From JAGXOF01 sp046545575 (lineage in GTDB: Bacteria > Chloroflexota > Dehalococcoidia > SZUA-161 > SpSt-899): a stretch of DNA of 21,753 nucleotides. The stretch spans positions 1 through 21,753 of the forward strand of contig JBKGZM010000031.1 in NCBI GenBank assembly GCA_046545575.1. The letters are read 5' to 3'. The notes below the pieces were generated by a model. The model searched no databases. It had not been told where the DNA came from and saw only the letters and a program-made list of their open reading frames with translations. Shown one piece after another: positions 1 through 9,725 of this stretch. Made by a program: the position numbers and the translations under genes. Position 1 is the stretch's first letter, and every line of letters starts with the position of its first letter.

Positions 1-39
1 TTCGATCCTCCCTGCCGTTGTATCCTTCTCGTCCGCCAT
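1..39 (-). CDS. N-terminal 13 codons of a gene downstream of the biotinyl carrier gene; possibly a carboxyltransferase subunit (partial)
   Basis: On the minus strand an ATG at 37-39 begins the peptide MADEKDTTAGRIE and runs off the left edge. A clear ribosome binding site, GGAGGTTT (46-53 on the plus strand as AAACCTCC), sits 6 bases upstream. It lies downstream of the biotinyl carrier gene on the same strand, where an acyl-CoA or methylmalonyl-CoA carboxyltransferase subunit is often found. That identity is inferred from position only, because thirteen residues are too few to assign a family. Confidence 0.5.
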   Translation of the reverse strand, partial: MADEKDTTAGRIE

Positions 40-246
40 TATACTAAACCTCCTTACTTTATGGGATTCTATCAACAAACGCAGCGAATTAATAACTCAG
101 AATCTGGAAACGGTAAAAACAAAACTCTTCGAGTGGCATTTTGCCCTCTCAGTTTCTGATTGTACAACTTACCTCTCAGAGTGATATGGTGTTCTTCTAA
201 TTCGCCGCGGCCGATGCGGTAGCGTTAGTCCTATCCCTTGAGGAAC
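40..246. other. Intergenic, about 200 bp, no clear signal
   Basis: This separates the carrier-protein stop from the next minus-strand start. I see no strong terminator and no gene. The only firm element is the ribosome binding site at 46-53. Confidence 0.4.
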
Positions 247-468
247 TCACGAGTGATCGATAACTGCTATCTTAGCACCCGCCTGGACCGTATCACCGGA
301 AGAAACCGCTATCTCCTTAACGGACCCACCCACTGGCGCAAGTATTGGGTTCTCCATTTTCATGGCTTCTATGACACAGACGACTGCCCCTTCTTCCACT
401 GAACTTCCTTGCTCTACATTTACGGACAGTATTTTGCCTGGTACGGGTGCCTCGACTATCTCTTCCAT
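247..468 (-). CDS. Biotinyl carrier protein (BCCP-like subunit of a biotin-dependent carboxylase or decarboxylase)
   Basis: This is a 73-residue protein that is essentially one biotinyl/lipoyl domain. The biotinylation motif EAMKMEN is at residues 34-40, with Lys37 as the predicted biotinylated residue. The N-terminal half has the domain's APVPGKI turn (7-13) and the C-terminal half its VGGSVKEIAVSSGDTV hairpin. It would carry carboxybiotin between a biotin carboxylase and a carboxyltransferase. Most BCCPs have a longer N-terminal region, while such short forms occur as gamma subunits of methylmalonyl-CoA or oxaloacetate decarboxylases and acyl-CoA carboxylases. The ATG is preceded by GGAGG (plus-strand CCTCC near 480). 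A promoter-like pair lies upstream at 574-603. Which substrate the complex uses cannot be told here. Confidence 0.9.
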   Translation of the reverse strand: MEEIVEAPVPGKILSVNVEQGSSVEEGAVVCVIEAMKMENPILAPVGGSVKEIAVSSGDTVQAGAKIAVIDHS

Positions 469-493
469 TCTTTCATAACCTCCTTCAACTTTA

Positions 494-511
494 AGGCCCC
501 CTTCAGGGCCT
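494..511. other. Small hairpin in the leader of the carrier-protein gene
   Basis: AGGCCC (494-499) and GGGCCT (506-511) form a 6-bp GC-rich stem with a 6-base loop, just upstream of the ribosome binding site. There is no T-run on the minus strand, so it is not a standard terminator. A role in translation or mRNA stability is only a guess. Confidence 0.3.
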
Positions 512-573
512 GAAATTCCATATTAGACAATCCATCAAGGTCGGAATTGCTCCGAATTCAACAACCCGTCGAG

Positions 574-603
574 ATTCTACCACAGGGAGACCGATATTTC
601 CAA
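574..603 (-). promoter_or_regulatory. Candidate sigma-70 promoter for the carrier-protein operon
   Basis: Read on the minus strand: TTGGAA (598-603), an 18-base spacer, TAGAAT (574-579). It lies between the hflX stop and the carrier gene, which suggests that the carrier gene and its downstream neighbour are transcribed separately from dapL-hflX. Confidence 0.5.
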
Positions 604-628
604 GTTGCAAAGCGGTCTAAAAATCGCA

Positions 629-1843
629 TTATCCTCTATTATGGGCATATTCCCGAAACGCAGGGTTCAGTTGTTTTGGTATCTTCCCCGAGATAACGGA
701 ACCGGATGCTGTATATTCTTCATGTTCGATCGAGCCACATTGATGGAAAAGGTCAACCAGTTGGGGAACGGTGTACGGGATTTCAACAGTGACATCAATC
801 ATTTCATTGCCCACCCTATCAGCGATGAGAGAGAGGAGACGTTCAAGCCCCCATCCCTTTGCGGCGGAAATCGGTGTTACAGTGCCGTTACTGTCGCCCA
901 CCTGCTGTACATACCAGTCGACAGCCTCCTCGCCTGAAAGACCAATCCCCCGTGCGGGCATATCGATCTTATTAACGGCTATTATCCTCGGCTTATTCCC
1001 CAGTCCTAATTCCTCAAGAATATCATCCACGGTCTGGCCCTGTTGAGCGGCGTTCGGATGTGTTATGTCAAGCAAATGAAGCAGGAGGTCAGCCTGTGAG
1101 AGCTCCTCCAGGGTAGCCTTGAAAGCGGCAACAAGCGTCGGCGGCAGCTTCTGAATAAAGCCGACGGTGTCGCTGATGAGTATATCCTGGTTATTGGGCA
1201 AAGTCAGTCGACGTGTTGTCGGGTCCAACGTGGCGAAAAGCTTATCCTCGACGAAAACACCGGAGCGGCTGAGGGCATTGATGAGCGTGCTCTTGCCAGC
1301 ATTTGTGTATCCAACCAACGCAACTATCGGGATTCCAGAGTTTTCGCGACGCTGACGGTGAAGGGCCCTGTGTTTTCGCACCTCCTCTATCTCATCCTTC
1401 AGGCGCTTTATCCGGCTTTCGATCATCCGCCTGTCGTACTCAAGCTGCTTTTCCCCAGGACCCTTGGTGCCGATACCCCCCCTTGTGCGTTCCAGGTGAG
1501 TCCAGAGACCTGCCAGACGAGGCAACAGGTATTCCTGTTGGGCCAGTTCAACCTGGAGTCTCCCTTCGTGTGTATGCGCACGTTTAGCGAAGATATCCAG
1601 AATAAGCCCTGTGCGGTCAAGAACATTCACTCCGAGAGCCTGATCCAGATTTCGTAGCTGAGTCGAGGAAAGCTCTTCATCGAAGATGACCAGGTTAGCG
1701 CCGAGTTCATCTTTAAGTTCTATAAGCTCTTCCAGCTTCCCTTTGCCGATAAGGTGAGAAGGTGTAGGCCGATCCAGTCGCTGAGTTAACGTCCCTATTA
1801 CCTTAGCTCCTGCAGTCTGTGCCAGGAGCGCAAGTTCATTCAT
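629..1843 (-). CDS. hflX: GTPase HflX (ribosome-associated); true N-terminus probably about 34 codons further upstream
   Basis: HflX is a GTPase that binds the large ribosomal subunit and splits stalled or heat-damaged ribosomes. Visible from the first ATG (404 aa): HflX N-domain with IGKGKLEEL (32-40), the conserved DRTGLILDIFAKRAHT segment (76-91), the RGGIGTKGPGEKQLE linker (121-135), P-loop GYTNAGKST (178-186), G3 DTVGF (225-229) and G4 NKID (291-294). The reading frame continues 34 codons upstream of 1843 and encodes family-like sequence (EKAILVGIEIKG then SPWSLDDS), but no ATG, GTG or TTG occurs there. The extension begins at an ATA (1943-1945) that overlaps the dapL stop as ATAA and lies downstream of AAGGAGG. 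Either AUA initiation is used, or translation begins at 1843 without the first beta strand. It appears coupled to dapL. Confidence 0.93.
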   Translation of the reverse strand: MNELALLAQTAGAKVIGTLTQRLDRPTPSHLIGKGKLEELIELKDELGANLVIFDEELSSTQLRNLDQALGVNVLDRTGLILDIFAKRAHTHEGRLQVELAQQEYLLPRLAGLWTHLERTRGGIGTKGPGEKQLEYDRRMIESRIKRLKDEIEEVRKHRALHRQRRENSGIPIVALVGYTNAGKSTLINALSRSGVFVEDKLFATLDPTTRRLTLPNNQDILISDTVGFIQKLPPTLVAAFKATLEELSQADLLLHLLDITHPNAAQQGQTVDDILEELGLGNKPRIIAVNKIDMPARGIGLSGEEAVDWYVQQVGDSNGTVTPISAAKGWGLERLLSLIADRVGNEMIDVTVEIPYTVPQLVDLFHQCGSIEHEEYTASGSVISGKIPKQLNPAFREYAHNRG

Positions 1844-1941
1844 CGAGTCGTCAAGAGACCAAGGGCTTCGGTCCCCCTTTATCTCTATCCCGACCAGTAT
1901 GGCCTTTTCAGGTTGAGAATTGGTGGAAACAGTCCCTTTCG

Positions 1942-3111
1942 TTATGCCCCCTCCTTACACCATCTTTCAAGTCTGCCAAGTCCTTCTTCAAGTCTATCAT
2001 CCGGGGTGGTCAGGGAGATTCTGAAATACCCCTCGCCGGAATTACCGTAGCCCGTGCCCGGAGTAACCACTACTCCTATTTCCTCGATAAGCCTTGCGAC
2101 GAAGTCAGATGACATATATCCTTCGGGAACTCTGGCCCAAACATAGAGTCCTGCTTTTGGTGGAACCGCCTGCATCCCGATTCCATTCAATGTACGCATC
2201 ACCTTGTCCCGACGGCTTTGATATACCTCATTGTTGTCGGTGATGCATTCCTGCGAGCCATCGAGAGCCTCAATCGCCGCGTGTTGTATCGCCTGCGGTA
2301 TCCCTGAATCGAGATTGGATTTCATACGCATAAGGGCATTTATCATCTTTTCATTGCCGACCGCCATGCCTATCCGCCATCCCGTCATGTTATAGGTCTT
2401 CGAAAGGGAATGGAACTCCACGCCAATGTCCTTGGCACCGGGCACTTCAAGAAAGCTACTCGGACGGTAGCCATCGAAGACAACCTCGGTATAAGCGGCA
2501 TCGTGGCATACGGGCACATCGTGTTTGTTGGCAAAGTCAACCACCCTTTCGAAGAAATTAGAGTCGGCAACAGCTCCGGTAGGGTTATTGGGATAATTGA
2601 GCCACAGGATCTTCGCCTTTTCAGCGATCTCAGTCGGTATCTTATCCAGCTCAGGCAGGAAATTGTTTTCCGCAGTCAACGGAAGATAGTAAGGTTCCCC
2701 ACCCGCAAGTATTGTGCTCTTGGAATAGACGGGGTAAGCGGGGTCAGGGACAAGGGCTATATCGCTCGGGTCAACGAAACAGAAGGTCATGTGACCAATG
2801 CCTTCCTTGGCGCCGATGAGCGGGAGTACCTCTTTATCGGGATCAAGTGCAAAACCGAAACGCCTTTCGTACCATCTGGCGATTGCCTGGCGCAGTTCTG
2901 GCAAACCGTCGGTCTCAGGATAATGGTGATTTGCGGGGTCGCGGGCTGCGTCGCACAGGCGGTCGAGGATGTGGGGTGGGGTGGGGAGGTCAGGATCGCC
3001 TATAGCAAGGCTGATGACATCTTCCCCTCGCGCGCGCTTTTCAGCTATCTTCTTTGTTATTCCCACGAACAAATATGGCGGCAGGTTCTCAATGCGCGTT
3101 GCTGTTTGCAC
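1942..3111 (-). CDS. dapL: LL-diaminopimelate aminotransferase
   Basis: This is a PLP-dependent class I/II aminotransferase of 389 aa. It would convert tetrahydrodipicolinate and glutamate to LL-diaminopimelate in the one-step branch of lysine and peptidoglycan precursor synthesis. Visible motifs: N-terminal substrate-loop region SLAIGDPDLPTP (34-45), NYPNNPTGA (172-180), the PLP-contacting Asp204 in CHDAAYTE, and the Schiff-base lysine Lys238 in SLSKTYNMTGWRIG. The C-terminal YFRISLT carries the carboxylate-binding Arg. The start is a GTG preceded by AGGAGG with 8-base spacing. The stop overlaps the likely start of hflX. The family also contains alanine and aspartate aminotransferases, so the exact substrate is inferred from overall likeness to the DapL type of Chloroflexota. 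Confidence 0.88.
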   Translation of the reverse strand: MQTATRIENLPPYLFVGITKKIAEKRARGEDVISLAIGDPDLPTPPHILDRLCDAARDPANHHYPETDGLPELRQAIARWYERRFGFALDPDKEVLPLIGAKEGIGHMTFCFVDPSDIALVPDPAYPVYSKSTILAGGEPYYLPLTAENNFLPELDKIPTEIAEKAKILWLNYPNNPTGAVADSNFFERVVDFANKHDVPVCHDAAYTEVVFDGYRPSSFLEVPGAKDIGVEFHSLSKTYNMTGWRIGMAVGNEKMINALMRMKSNLDSGIPQAIQHAAIEALDGSQECITDNNEVYQSRRDKVMRTLNGIGMQAVPPKAGLYVWARVPEGYMSSDFVARLIEEIGVVVTPGTGYGNSGEGYFRISLTTPDDRLEEGLGRLERWCKEGA

Positions 3112-3135
3112 TATATCAACCTCCTGACTATTCTA

Positions 3136-3164
3136 TTAAATCATTTCCCATAGCTGGATTCAAA
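3136..3164 (-). promoter_or_regulatory. Candidate promoter for dapL-hflX
   Basis: On the minus strand TTGAAT (3159-3164), a 17-base spacer and TTTAAT (3136-3141) lie about 25 bases upstream of the GTG start. Spacing is ideal but both hexamers are imperfect. Confidence 0.45.
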
Positions 3165-3217
3165 TTGATGCGTGTTGCCGCGTGTCGGATCAATATGTCA
3201 AACTGCCAGAAATTATG

Positions 3218-3246
3218 TTGACAGCCTACTAGCGGTATGATAACAT
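3218..3246 (+). promoter_or_regulatory. Promoter of the 23S rRNA-tRNA-fMet unit
   Basis: A consensus TTGACA (3218-3223), a 17-base spacer and TAACAT (3241-3246) lie about 65 bases upstream of the mature 23S 5' end. It is divergent from dapL. This supports transcription of the 23S gene independently of a 16S gene. Confidence 0.65.
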
Positions 3247-3290
3247 TTACATTGTTCTCAATATTAGTGATTGCACCTTAAAAAGTGAAT

Positions 3291-3311
3291 AAGGTTTCTG
3301 TTTGTTTCCTG
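3291..3311 (+). other. 5' arm of the 23S rRNA processing stem
   Basis: The arm starts AAGGTTTCTG and ends TCCTG. It pairs with 6292-6311 (CAGGAGC then AAGCAGAAACCTT), with one G-U wobble and a one-base bulge. Such stems are RNase III processing sites around 23S rRNA. The stem continues inward as GAAGC/GCTTC, helix 1 of the mature rRNA. Confidence 0.7.
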
Positions 3312-3312
3312 T

Positions 3313-6290
<2,978 letters not shown>

Positions 6291-6291
6291 C

Positions 6292-6311
6292 CAGGAGCAA
6301 GCAGAAACCTT
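6292..6311 (+). other. 3' arm of the 23S rRNA processing stem
   Basis: This is complementary to 3291-3311 as described for the 5' arm. Together they bring the two ends of the precursor 23S rRNA together. Confidence 0.7.
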
Positions 6312-6317
6312 ATCATA

Positions 6318-6436
6318 AGCATTCAGCAGCCAGCTATCAGCTATCAGTTAGGCCTTATTATCCAGATTGGATTCTGGGGAGTGCATGCGATGTTCTGACT
6401 ATTAAACTGAATGCTGACCGCTGAGGGCTGAATGCT
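6318..6436. repeat. Imperfect long inverted repeat between 23S rRNA and tRNA-fMet
   Basis: The left arm 6318-6350 starts AGCATTCAGC and contains two CAGCTATCAG-like units. The right arm 6403-6436 is its imperfect complement, ending GCTGAATGCT. Inside lies a short CCAGA/TCTGG hairpin. It resembles the AGCTGTCAGC-type dispersed palindromes found in many bacterial genomes. It is transcribed in the rRNA precursor and would fold into a long stem. Genome copy number cannot be seen here. Confidence 0.6.
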
Positions 6437-6445
6437 CAAGAATAC

Positions 6446-6517
6446 CGCGGGGTAGAGCAGCGGAAGCTCATCGGGCTCATAACCCGAAGGTCGTTGGTTC
6501 GAATCCAACCCCCGCTA
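6446..6517 (+). tRNA. Initiator tRNA-fMet (CAT), CCA end displaced by integration
   Basis: The cloverleaf is complete: acceptor CGCGGGG / CCCCGCT, D stem GAGC/GCTC, anticodon stem TCGGG/CCCGA around loop CTCATAA, and T arm GTTGG-TTCGAAT-CCAAC. Three G-C pairs next to the anticodon loop and an unpaired 1:72 position (C1, T72) are initiator hallmarks. The gene is 72 bases without CCA. At 6518 the sequence turns into TATATC. The matching CCA and a terminator are found after the second copy of CCCCCGCTA at 18758-18766, so the element appears to have inserted at the 3' end of this gene. Function now needs the CCA-adding enzyme. Confidence 0.93.
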
Positions 6518-8069
6518 TATCAACTAGGCTACTCTTTCTTGTGGGGGGCTCCTGATAGGTGAACTTGATGGTCAGCGAGTCTCCGTTTACTTTTATCCAT
6601 TCTATATATCGCCGGAGGAGTCGGCGGATCTGCTCGGGTTCTTCATTCTCCAGCATGGATATCGCTTCCAGGCGAGTTGATTCAACAAGCGCATCATCCA
6701 CTACCATATTGGCGTACCGATCCTTGTTGGAGTTCTTCCTGACCCTGTCCAGCTCCCGTTGCAGACTTGCCAGGGAGTTCTCCCTTTCCTTCATCCCTTG
6801 CCGTAGGCTTTGGGAGTCCATCCCATCTGCTATGGCTTTAACGAGGTTATCGATTTCCCTCTGGATAGCTGCCATCTTGCGGCGGAGCTCTTTGACCTCA
6901 ACAGAGGCTTCACTGGTCTCTTTCTTAGAAGTCTCGACAAGGTAATTAATCGCCTGTTTCACATGCTCGTAACTGAAAACATCTTTTTTTATGGTATCCA
7001 TCACAAACTTCTCAAGAGGGTCTTTCCTCAATAGGGGGCAGGAAGAGTACCTCCGCCCCGCACGCCTGTATGTTTCGCACGCGTAGTACCGGCGCTCCCG
7101 ATTGCCTGTCCCTGTGATAGAGCAATCGTGCTCTTCGCACCATAGTAGCCCAGAGAGGATGAAGTCATTTCTCCTCGCCCTGATTTGACCACGTTGCGGC
7201 CTGCGCTTGTCTAAGACCCCTTGGGCACGGTCCCACAGTTCCTTGGAGATAATGGGCTCATGTGCGTTTGGGATCCGGACAACCTCAGGATCGTCAAGGT
7301 CATACTTTGTAACACGGCCGCGTGGTTTCTTCCGCCGGTGCACGTTATAAACACGCTCCCCTATAAAGGTCGGGTTGCGGAAATAGGTGCTAATAGCCGA
7401 TGGCTCCTTAACAACCCCCGTTTCCCTGATGATTTCTTGAGAACTGCACCCTTCCACGAGCATCTCAAACGCACGCTCGACCCGCTCTTTCCATTCGGGA
7501 TCCGGCTCCCAGGTGACCCGGAACCGGGGTTCACCGTTCTTCTTAAGGCCAACAACCTCTCTACGAGGCCGGTAACCCTTGGGCGGATTGCCACCGCAGC
7601 TATAACCTTGATGTGCTAGCAGTTTAAGGCCCCGCCGCGTGTCTTCTGATATCTCCCAGCTCTGGTACTCTGCCAGGCCGGACATCAGAGGTTTGAGAAT
7701 TGCGCCTGTTTTCCCATCGAAGTTGGCGTCAGCGGCGCACACGAAATCGATGTCGTTAGGGGTGAGCATGGCCTGAATTGCGTACCTATCCTCAACGTTG
7801 CGGGCAATGCGGGATTCCTTCCATACCACGATCTTCTCAAAGGGCTGTGGCCTTTGGTGGGCATGCCGGAGAAGTTCTTGGAGGGCTGGACGTTCTGTAT
7901 TACGGCCTGAGAACCCCTCGTCTTTGAACACATCAACAACCATCCAGCCTTGAGCTTGTGCAAACGCCTGGCATTCCTCTATCTGCCCTTGAATCGGGAT
8001 CTCTTCCTCTGCCTGCATTTCAGAGGATACCCTGGCATAGATAACGACTTGGGGTTGCTGTCCTTTCAT
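6477..8069 (-). CDS. Large serine recombinase (integrase) whose C-terminus runs through attL into the tRNA
   Basis: This 530-aa site-specific recombinase would catalyse integration and excision. The N-terminal resolvase domain has YARVSSEMQ (11-19, catalytic serine expected at Ser15) and the ESRIAR segment (85-90). A recombinase DNA-binding domain (about 160-300) follows. Next comes a zinc-ribbon with Cys311, Cys316, Cys331 and Cys344, then a coiled coil (about 385-450). Length and domain order fit the large serine recombinases of phages and conjugative elements. Residues 519-530 (AGVGFEPTTFGL) and the stop are read from the antisense of tRNA-fMet, so this tail exists only in the integrated state. 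The ribosome binding site is AAGAGGG. It is the last gene of an operon with two small upstream genes, likely driven from 8483-8511. Confidence 0.95.
   Translation of the reverse strand: MKGQQPQVVIYARVSSEMQAEEEIPIQGQIEECQAFAQAQGWMVVDVFKDEGFSGRNTERPALQELLRHAHQRPQPFEKIVVWKESRIARNVEDRYAIQAMLTPNDIDFVCAADANFDGKTGAILKPLMSGLAEYQSWEISEDTRRGLKLLAHQGYSCGGNPPKGYRPRREVVGLKKNGEPRFRVTWEPDPEWKERVERAFEMLVEGCSSQEIIRETGVVKEPSAISTYFRNPTFIGERVYNVHRRKKPRGRVTKYDLDDPEVVRIPNAHEPIISKELWDRAQGVLDKRRPQRGQIRARRNDFILSGLLWCEEHDCSITGTGNRERRYYACETYRRAGRRYSSCPLLRKDPLEKFVMDTIKKDVFSYEHVKQAINYLVETSKKETSEASVEVKELRRKMAAIQREIDNLVKAIADGMDSQSLRQGMKERENSLASLQRELDRVRKNSNKDRYANMVVDDALVESTRLEAISMLENEEPEQIRRLLRRYIEWIKVNGDSLTIKFTYQEPPTRKSSLVDIAGVGFEPTTFGL
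6509..6517 (+). repeat. attL core, CCCCCGCTA
   Basis: This nonamer at the 3' end of tRNA-fMet is repeated directly at 18758-18766. It marks the left junction. To its right, element DNA starts TATATCAACTAGG and overlaps the end of the recombinase gene. Confidence 0.8.
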
Positions 8070-8085
8070 CCCAGCCCTCTTCCCT

Positions 8086-8265
8086 TTACGGCTTTTTTAT
8101 CCGTTCGTATTCAAGTAGGGCTTGTATACTTTGAAACTCGTCAACTGACAGAAGGTAATCGTCACCCTCGGCACTAATGACAGGGTTGAAGCCCTTATCC
8201 CGAAGGTGTTCGGCAACCGCTGAAGCATCCCATATTGAAGGAAATCGGTCAATGGTCACTTGCAT
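8086..8265 (-). CDS. Small acidic protein of unknown function, between HTH gene and integrase
   Basis: This is a 59-aa reading frame starting MQVTIDRFPSIWDASAVAEH. I chose the ATG at 8265 because it is preceded by GGAGGGGCC at good spacing; an in-frame extension to 8385 only shadows the HTH gene in another frame. The start lies inside the last codons of the upstream HTH gene (17-base overlap), which suggests coupled translation. The protein is predicted soluble and helical, with a short DDYLLSVDEFQSIQALLEYER segment that could mediate dimerisation. A role as recombination directionality factor or integrase partner is suggested only by position. Confidence 0.65.
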   Translation of the reverse strand: MQVTIDRFPSIWDASAVAEHLRDKGFNPVISAEGDDYLLSVDEFQSIQALLEYERIKKP

Positions 8266-8452
8266 GACTAGTGGCCCCTCCCTCTGATGTCTTTCTCCCT
8301 CTGGGGAGCCGCTCAAAGTAGCAATCCTTTTCCTCGATAAGATTAGAGCCCGCCACCTTAAAGCTTTTAATCCTACCTTGGGCAATGAGATGCCTGACCC
8401 TGCGGTCGGTTACCCCTAATCTCTTAGCTGCTTGCCGTGTTGATATAAGCAA
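8249..8452 (-). CDS. Excisionase-like helix-turn-helix protein (AlpA/MerR-type, HTH_17-like)
   Basis: This 67-aa protein starts at TTG, preceded by GGAGGG with 7-base spacing. Residues 3-45 read as a compact winged HTH: ISTRQAAKRLGVTDRRVRHL, then IAQGRIKSFKVAGSNLI, the pattern of the helix-turn-helix 17/excisionase group. Such proteins set recombination direction or regulate the integrase. It is the first gene of the three-gene integration operon and would be made from the promoter at 8483-8511. The basic C-terminal tail (RGRKTSEGG) may add DNA contacts. Family placement is by motif only. Confidence 0.8.
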   Translation of the reverse strand: MLISTRQAAKRLGVTDRRVRHLIAQGRIKSFKVAGSNLIEEKDCYFERLPRGRKTSEGGATSHASDH

Positions 8453-8482
8453 AGCCTACCCTCCAAAATCTTCACTGTAGCC

Positions 8483-8511
8483 AAGATACCACACGTGGAA
8501 CTAATTGTCAA
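8483..8511 (-). promoter_or_regulatory. Promoter of the integration operon, with possible operator in the spacer
   Basis: On the minus strand TTGACA (8506-8511), a 17-base spacer and TATCTT (8483-8488) lie about 31 bases upstream of the TTG start of the HTH gene. The spacer contains CCACGTGTGG, a near-palindrome with CCAC/GTGG arms that could be an operator. Confidence 0.7.
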
Positions 8512-8699
8512 TACCCCAAACCATAAGGGTTTGCCTTCCTCAAAAGTACCTCAGGCGTGAGTCGAGCGTAAGTACCTCCTACTTAACAATAACCAAGGCC
8601 TCAGATTGCCCGAGAAACGGCGTTTTGCCCTTCACCTGACTTGTAATACTCGTGAGTTTAAAAGCAGGCCCTGAGCTTAAACAGGTTAATGGTGTTTCC
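8512..8699. other. Intergenic region upstream of the integration operon; two direct AAGTACCTC repeats
   Basis: AAGTACCTC occurs at 8544-8552 and 8570-8578, 26 bp apart, upstream of the integration promoter. This could be a binding site for the element's HTH or winged-helix proteins. A short weak hairpin (TGTTTC/GAAACA) follows the winged-helix gene stop. I see no gene of believable length here. Confidence 0.4.
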
Positions 8700-9059
8700 T
8701 TATGAAACATCATGGTCGCCGCCCCACCTCACAGCTTGGAGTTCTCTGATGCAACGCTGCAAGACATCCTTTGGCACTCTTTCTCGCAGGAATGTTTCCC
8801 CGCGTTTCCCAAGGTAATATAAATATACCGGGCGGCGGTCGGGGCTGAGGCCGACTTGCCTGGAGAGATATTTCCAGCGGCACCATTTTCCGGCTTTGGC
8901 TCGTAAGTAGTCATAGTTCGTCCCGGTCTCTTCTGCAATTCTCCGGATATCGAGGCCAGTATTGAGATGCAATTTATAGCGCCTGTGGTAGAGAAATAGG
9001 AACACCTTCGCTTTTGTGATATTATGCGTCCCCTCAAATGTCGCTTGCTTTGCAACCAT
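8700..9059 (-). CDS. Small basic protein, probable winged-helix DNA-binding protein
   Basis: This is a 119-aa protein starting MVAKQATFEGTHNITKAKVF. I chose the ATG at 9059 because AGAGGGGGTC lies 7-8 bases upstream; the longer frame to 9131 overlaps the preceding gene and has no good signal. The middle (LDIRRIAEETGTNYDYLRAKAGKW) looks like the recognition part of a HTH. The SPDRRPVYLYYLGKRGETFLRER segment looks like a beta wing followed by a helix, as in PadR/MarR-like winged helices of replication or copy-control proteins. It could regulate the element. The assignment is from pattern only. Confidence 0.7.
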   Translation of the reverse strand: MVAKQATFEGTHNITKAKVFLFLYHRRYKLHLNTGLDIRRIAEETGTNYDYLRAKAGKWCRWKYLSRQVGLSPDRRPVYLYYLGKRGETFLRERVPKDVLQRCIRELQAVRWGGDHDVS

Positions 9060-9111
9060 TTTTTTAAGACCCCCTCTCTTTATATAATAAAAAACCTTCT
9101 GTGCAACCACT

Positions 9112-9696
9112 TCAACCCAGATCAAAGTCAAGGGGGTTCCCTTGGTTGTTATCCTTGGGCGGTTCCTCGTTTGTATCTTCGCCTGTGAAGTATTGCTCGA
9201 TAGTTCTACCCCGGTCGAACACGTTTACCCCGTGCAGGTTCTCCCTCCTAAGTGCATAGCAAAACGATGGCGCAACTAAAGTGAGCCAGGCGTCAACAGC
9301 ATCAGCAGGGACTTCTACTACCCCTTTAACTCTTTCGCCCCAACCGAAGCGGGTACCCCTGACAGGTAGAACCCCCCTGTTGATGTACTGACTCATATCT
9401 TCGTAGGTTATAATGCCATCATCCTGCACTTCGACTTGAGCGAGGACCGCCAAACCCCCTACGATTGCCTTGTATGTTTCGTCTGCTTGTTGCAAACTGA
9501 GATCTTGAAGATACCGAATGCAGCCGGCGCCAACGAAGAGGTATGTGAATTCGAAGCGAAGCTCATTCTCCTCTGGTATAATACTTTTAGCAGCGCCATT
9601 TTGTCCCCCGATTATGCGGTCCAGGACACTTTTTGCGACCTCTGGCGAACGCTCACTCGCCATCTCCACTAAAAACGCATTCAAAGCCCCATACAT
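9112..9696 (-). CDS. Conserved-looking protein of unknown function, 194 aa
   Basis: The start is an ATG preceded by AGGAGG at good spacing (plus-strand CCTCC near 9703). I do not recognise the family. It has a helical N-terminus (MYGALNAFLVEMASERSPEVAKS), a mixed middle and an acidic, Asn/Asp/Glu-rich disordered tail (TGEDTNEEPPKDNNQGNPLDFDLG). No signal peptide or membrane span is evident. It sits 29 bases downstream of the giant gene and could work with it. A structural or accessory role is possible but not shown. Confidence 0.75.
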   Translation of the reverse strand: MYGALNAFLVEMASERSPEVAKSVLDRIIGGQNGAAKSIIPEENELRFEFTYLFVGAGCIRYLQDLSLQQADETYKAIVGGLAVLAQVEVQDDGIITYEDMSQYINRGVLPVRGTRFGWGERVKGVVEVPADAVDAWLTLVAPSFCYALRRENLHGVNVFDRGRTIEQYFTGEDTNEEPPKDNNQGNPLDFDLG

Positions 9697-9725
9697 TTTT
9701 ACCTCCTAGATATAGTTTTTTTCTC

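Noticed and set aside
2410..3153. Plus-strand open frame of 247 aa
   Set aside because: Antisense to dapL, whose protein motifs are unmistakable.
6300..6445. 5S rRNA after the 23S gene
   Set aside because: No 5S consensus blocks; the stretch is a long imperfect inverted repeat.
8086..8385. 99-aa version of the small gene upstream of the integrase
   Set aside because: The first 40 codons are another frame of the HTH gene; the inner ATG has GGAGGGG.
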